55,412 nucleotides of DNA, taken from Desulfobacterales bacterium HSG16 (GTDB lineage: Bacteria; Desulfobacterota; Desulfobacteria; Desulfobacterales; HSG16). Below are positions 52,897 to 55,412 of the stretch, piece by piece. Position numbers and translations under genes: made by a program. The notes beneath the pieces are model-generated. The model did not search any database. It saw only the letters and a program-made list of their open reading frames with translations, and had not been told where the DNA came from. The first letter of the stretch is position 1. Each line of letters starts with the position of its first letter. The stretch is from positions 1-55,412 of the forward strand of contig JAUCGE010000013.1 in the NCBI GenBank assembly GCA_030377965.1, written 5' to 3'.

Positions 52897-53409
52897 CTAT
52901 CGTTCGTTTTCATATGGATACCAGTCGGAATTTCTAAGCTTTTCGACCTTCATGATCGCAATTTCATTGGTACAGGTATTGAAAACCACCTTTCTACCTT
53001 TTTCACCGCCTACATCTTCGGACACAAGACTGACCCGTTCTCTTGCCAGGATGCTTCGGGCTGTCATGATATTCTCCCTGCCGATATTTCTTGGAGAAAC
53101 AAGGCGATTGTATGATCCACCGATAATCTGTGCTTCCAGATGTTTTTTTTTTGAGCCATCTCCAATCATCATGCGAATGAGGGCAATGGTGGCAACATTG
53201 CCGTATAAGGCGGTGGTCAGATGTTTTTCACGGATATCGGGAAATCTGAAATGATTCATGCCCCCTGTTTTTCGTTTACGGTCATACAGGCATACCGAAA
53301 CGCATGAACCCATGACCTCGGATATCACAGAGGGCCTTGTGGCTACGAAAATATATCCTGGTTCAAGAAAATAATTAACAGGAACCAGTCTGTCAGATTT
53401 TGCGTTCAT
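52897..53409 (-). CDS. cheD: Chemoreceptor glutamine deamidase CheD
   Basis: The 170-residue CheD has the catalytic Cys in VMGSCVSVCLYDRKRKTGGM and His in GGMNHFRFPDIRE, a Gly-rich QIIGGSYNRLVSPRNIGREN, and VSEDVGGEKGRKVVFNTCTN. It is complete. It follows cheB (53430) on the minus strand by 20 bases. It and the CheD at 46191 differ widely in sequence and so are old paralogues rather than a recent copy. Confidence 0.94.
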   Translation of the reverse strand: MNAKSDRLVPVNYFLEPGYIFVATRPSVISEVMGSCVSVCLYDRKRKTGGMNHFRFPDIREKHLTTALYGNVATIALIRMMIGDGSKKKHLEAQIIGGSYNRLVSPRNIGRENIMTARSILARERVSLVSEDVGGEKGRKVVFNTCTNEIAIMKVEKLRNSDWYPYENER

Positions 53410-53429
53410 TATTCTTTAGTAATTGTCAT

Positions 53430-54892
<1,463 letters not shown>

Positions 54893-54946
54893 CGAATAAC
54901 CTCACTTCTGACATGTTGAATTTTACTGGTTATGAGTTTTTCAGGT

Positions 54947-55399
54947 TTAGCTTGTGATGACGACCTCACCCGTTGAGATGTCAAACTGAATGGTTCGATT
55001 TTCCGTTCCGCCGACATCCTCAGATTCTAACAACATGCTGTTTTTCCAAAGAATTTTCTTTAAAACAGAATAGTTTTTCTCCCCGATCTTAAACATTTCA
55101 TTATCTCCTTCGGGCCTGGAACATCCTGCGGCTTTTATGATCAGCCGTGATTTTTCAGCCCCGATGTCGCAAACTTCATTAAAAAGTTTGGGTACACCTG
55201 TATCGACAAAAATACAGGGATTGGTTTCGGCCTTTTTAGGGTCGGTCTTCGACAACGGCAGCATTGCATGCAAAAGCCCGCCGACTCCAGCTACGGGGTC
55301 ATAGGCGATCAGTCCCAGGCTTGTACCCAGCGCATACGTAACGATGCTGTCTCCCTGTTTGCCAACCTTCATATTTCCGACTAAAACAATATGTCTCAT
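54947..55399 (-). CDS. CheD-like protein with catalytic Cys replaced by Ser
   Basis: The 150-residue protein aligns by eye with CheD: VTYALGTSLGLIAYDPVAGV (CheD: LGSCVaVcLYDp..kiGG), GGLLHAMLPLSKTD with the His, and ESEDVGGTENRTIQFDISTG near the end. In CheD the residue after the Ser of GSC is the catalytic Cys; here GTS has Ser (codon on the minus strand at 55319-55321). Deamidation by the usual mechanism is not expected. It could still bind receptors or CheC-type partners, or act as a decoy. It is the last gene in the window and its cluster may go on. Confidence 0.85.
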   Translation of the reverse strand: MRHIVLVGNMKVGKQGDSIVTYALGTSLGLIAYDPVAGVGGLLHAMLPLSKTDPKKAETNPCIFVDTGVPKLFNEVCDIGAEKSRLIIKAAGCSRPEGDNEMFKIGEKNYSVLKKILWKNSMLLESEDVGGTENRTIQFDISTGEVVITS

Positions 55400-55412
55400 T
55401 GTTATCTTTATA

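Overview
The window looks like a chromosome segment of a deltaproteobacterial (Desulfobacterota, probably Desulfobacterales) organism. The indications are class III PHA synthase genes with several phasins, a hydrogenase maturation (hyp) set, very rich chemosensory signalling, moderate G+C, and many small palindromic intergenic repeats. The genus is inference; no rRNA or tRNA gene is visible.

Layout. (1) 1-509: start of a transposase gene broken by frameshifts in A-runs. (2) 977-6464: a tight five-gene plus-strand operon: calcineurin-type phosphoesterase with a small C-terminal helical adaptor-like domain; a protein with a similar adaptor domain and what looks like a degenerate P-loop domain; a MoxR-type AAA+ ATPase; a vWA protein; and a DUF1566 (C-type-lectin-fold) protein. 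It resembles the vWA-MoxR ternary conflict systems known from comparative genomics. The last codons of the DUF1566 gene are adenine-poor and dominated by NNC codons, the mark of a variable region written by a diversity-generating retroelement (DGR). No reverse transcriptase or template lies in the window. (3) 6465-8318: apbE and palindromic, MITE-like elements. (4) 8319-13971: hypE, hypD, hypF, hypC and a hydrogenase maturation protease on the minus strand, with a small plus-strand gene inserted. hypA lies alone at 28162. (5) 14331-23041: PHA locus. A minus-strand operon (two phasins, a PhaC-like hydrolase, a PhaE/phasin-like protein) diverges from phaR, phaE, phaC, a GAF protein and a phaJ-like hydratase; a further phasin-like gene follows a stack of repeats. 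(6) 23621-29502: small regulators (kinase-like protein lacking its phospho-acceptor His, NarL-type regulator, PilZ protein, REC-GGDEF cyclase), hypA and a pentapeptide-repeat protein.

(7) 29715-41375: a Wsp-type chemosensory operon in the order wspB, wspC, wspD, wspE, a periplasmic coiled-coil protein, wspA, wspF, and then a WspR-type receiver. That receiver is fused to a class III nucleotide cyclase instead of a GGDEF domain, and an RNase Z-like metallo-beta-lactamase-fold protein follows. The predicted logic is surface or envelope stimulus, WspA, WspE, WspR-type receiver, then a cyclic mononucleotide (possibly cGMP) rather than c-di-GMP. (8) 41477-55399: a second chemosensory group with CheA, two CheW, CheR, two CheB, three CheD-family proteins (one lacking the catalytic Cys), a hybrid kinase, four single receivers, a soluble MCP-like protein with two signalling modules and a STAS protein. 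Its last four genes are on the minus strand and the cluster probably continues past the window.

The two observations I rate highest are the probable DGR-diversified MoxR/vWA conflict operon and the Wsp pathway with a swapped output domain.
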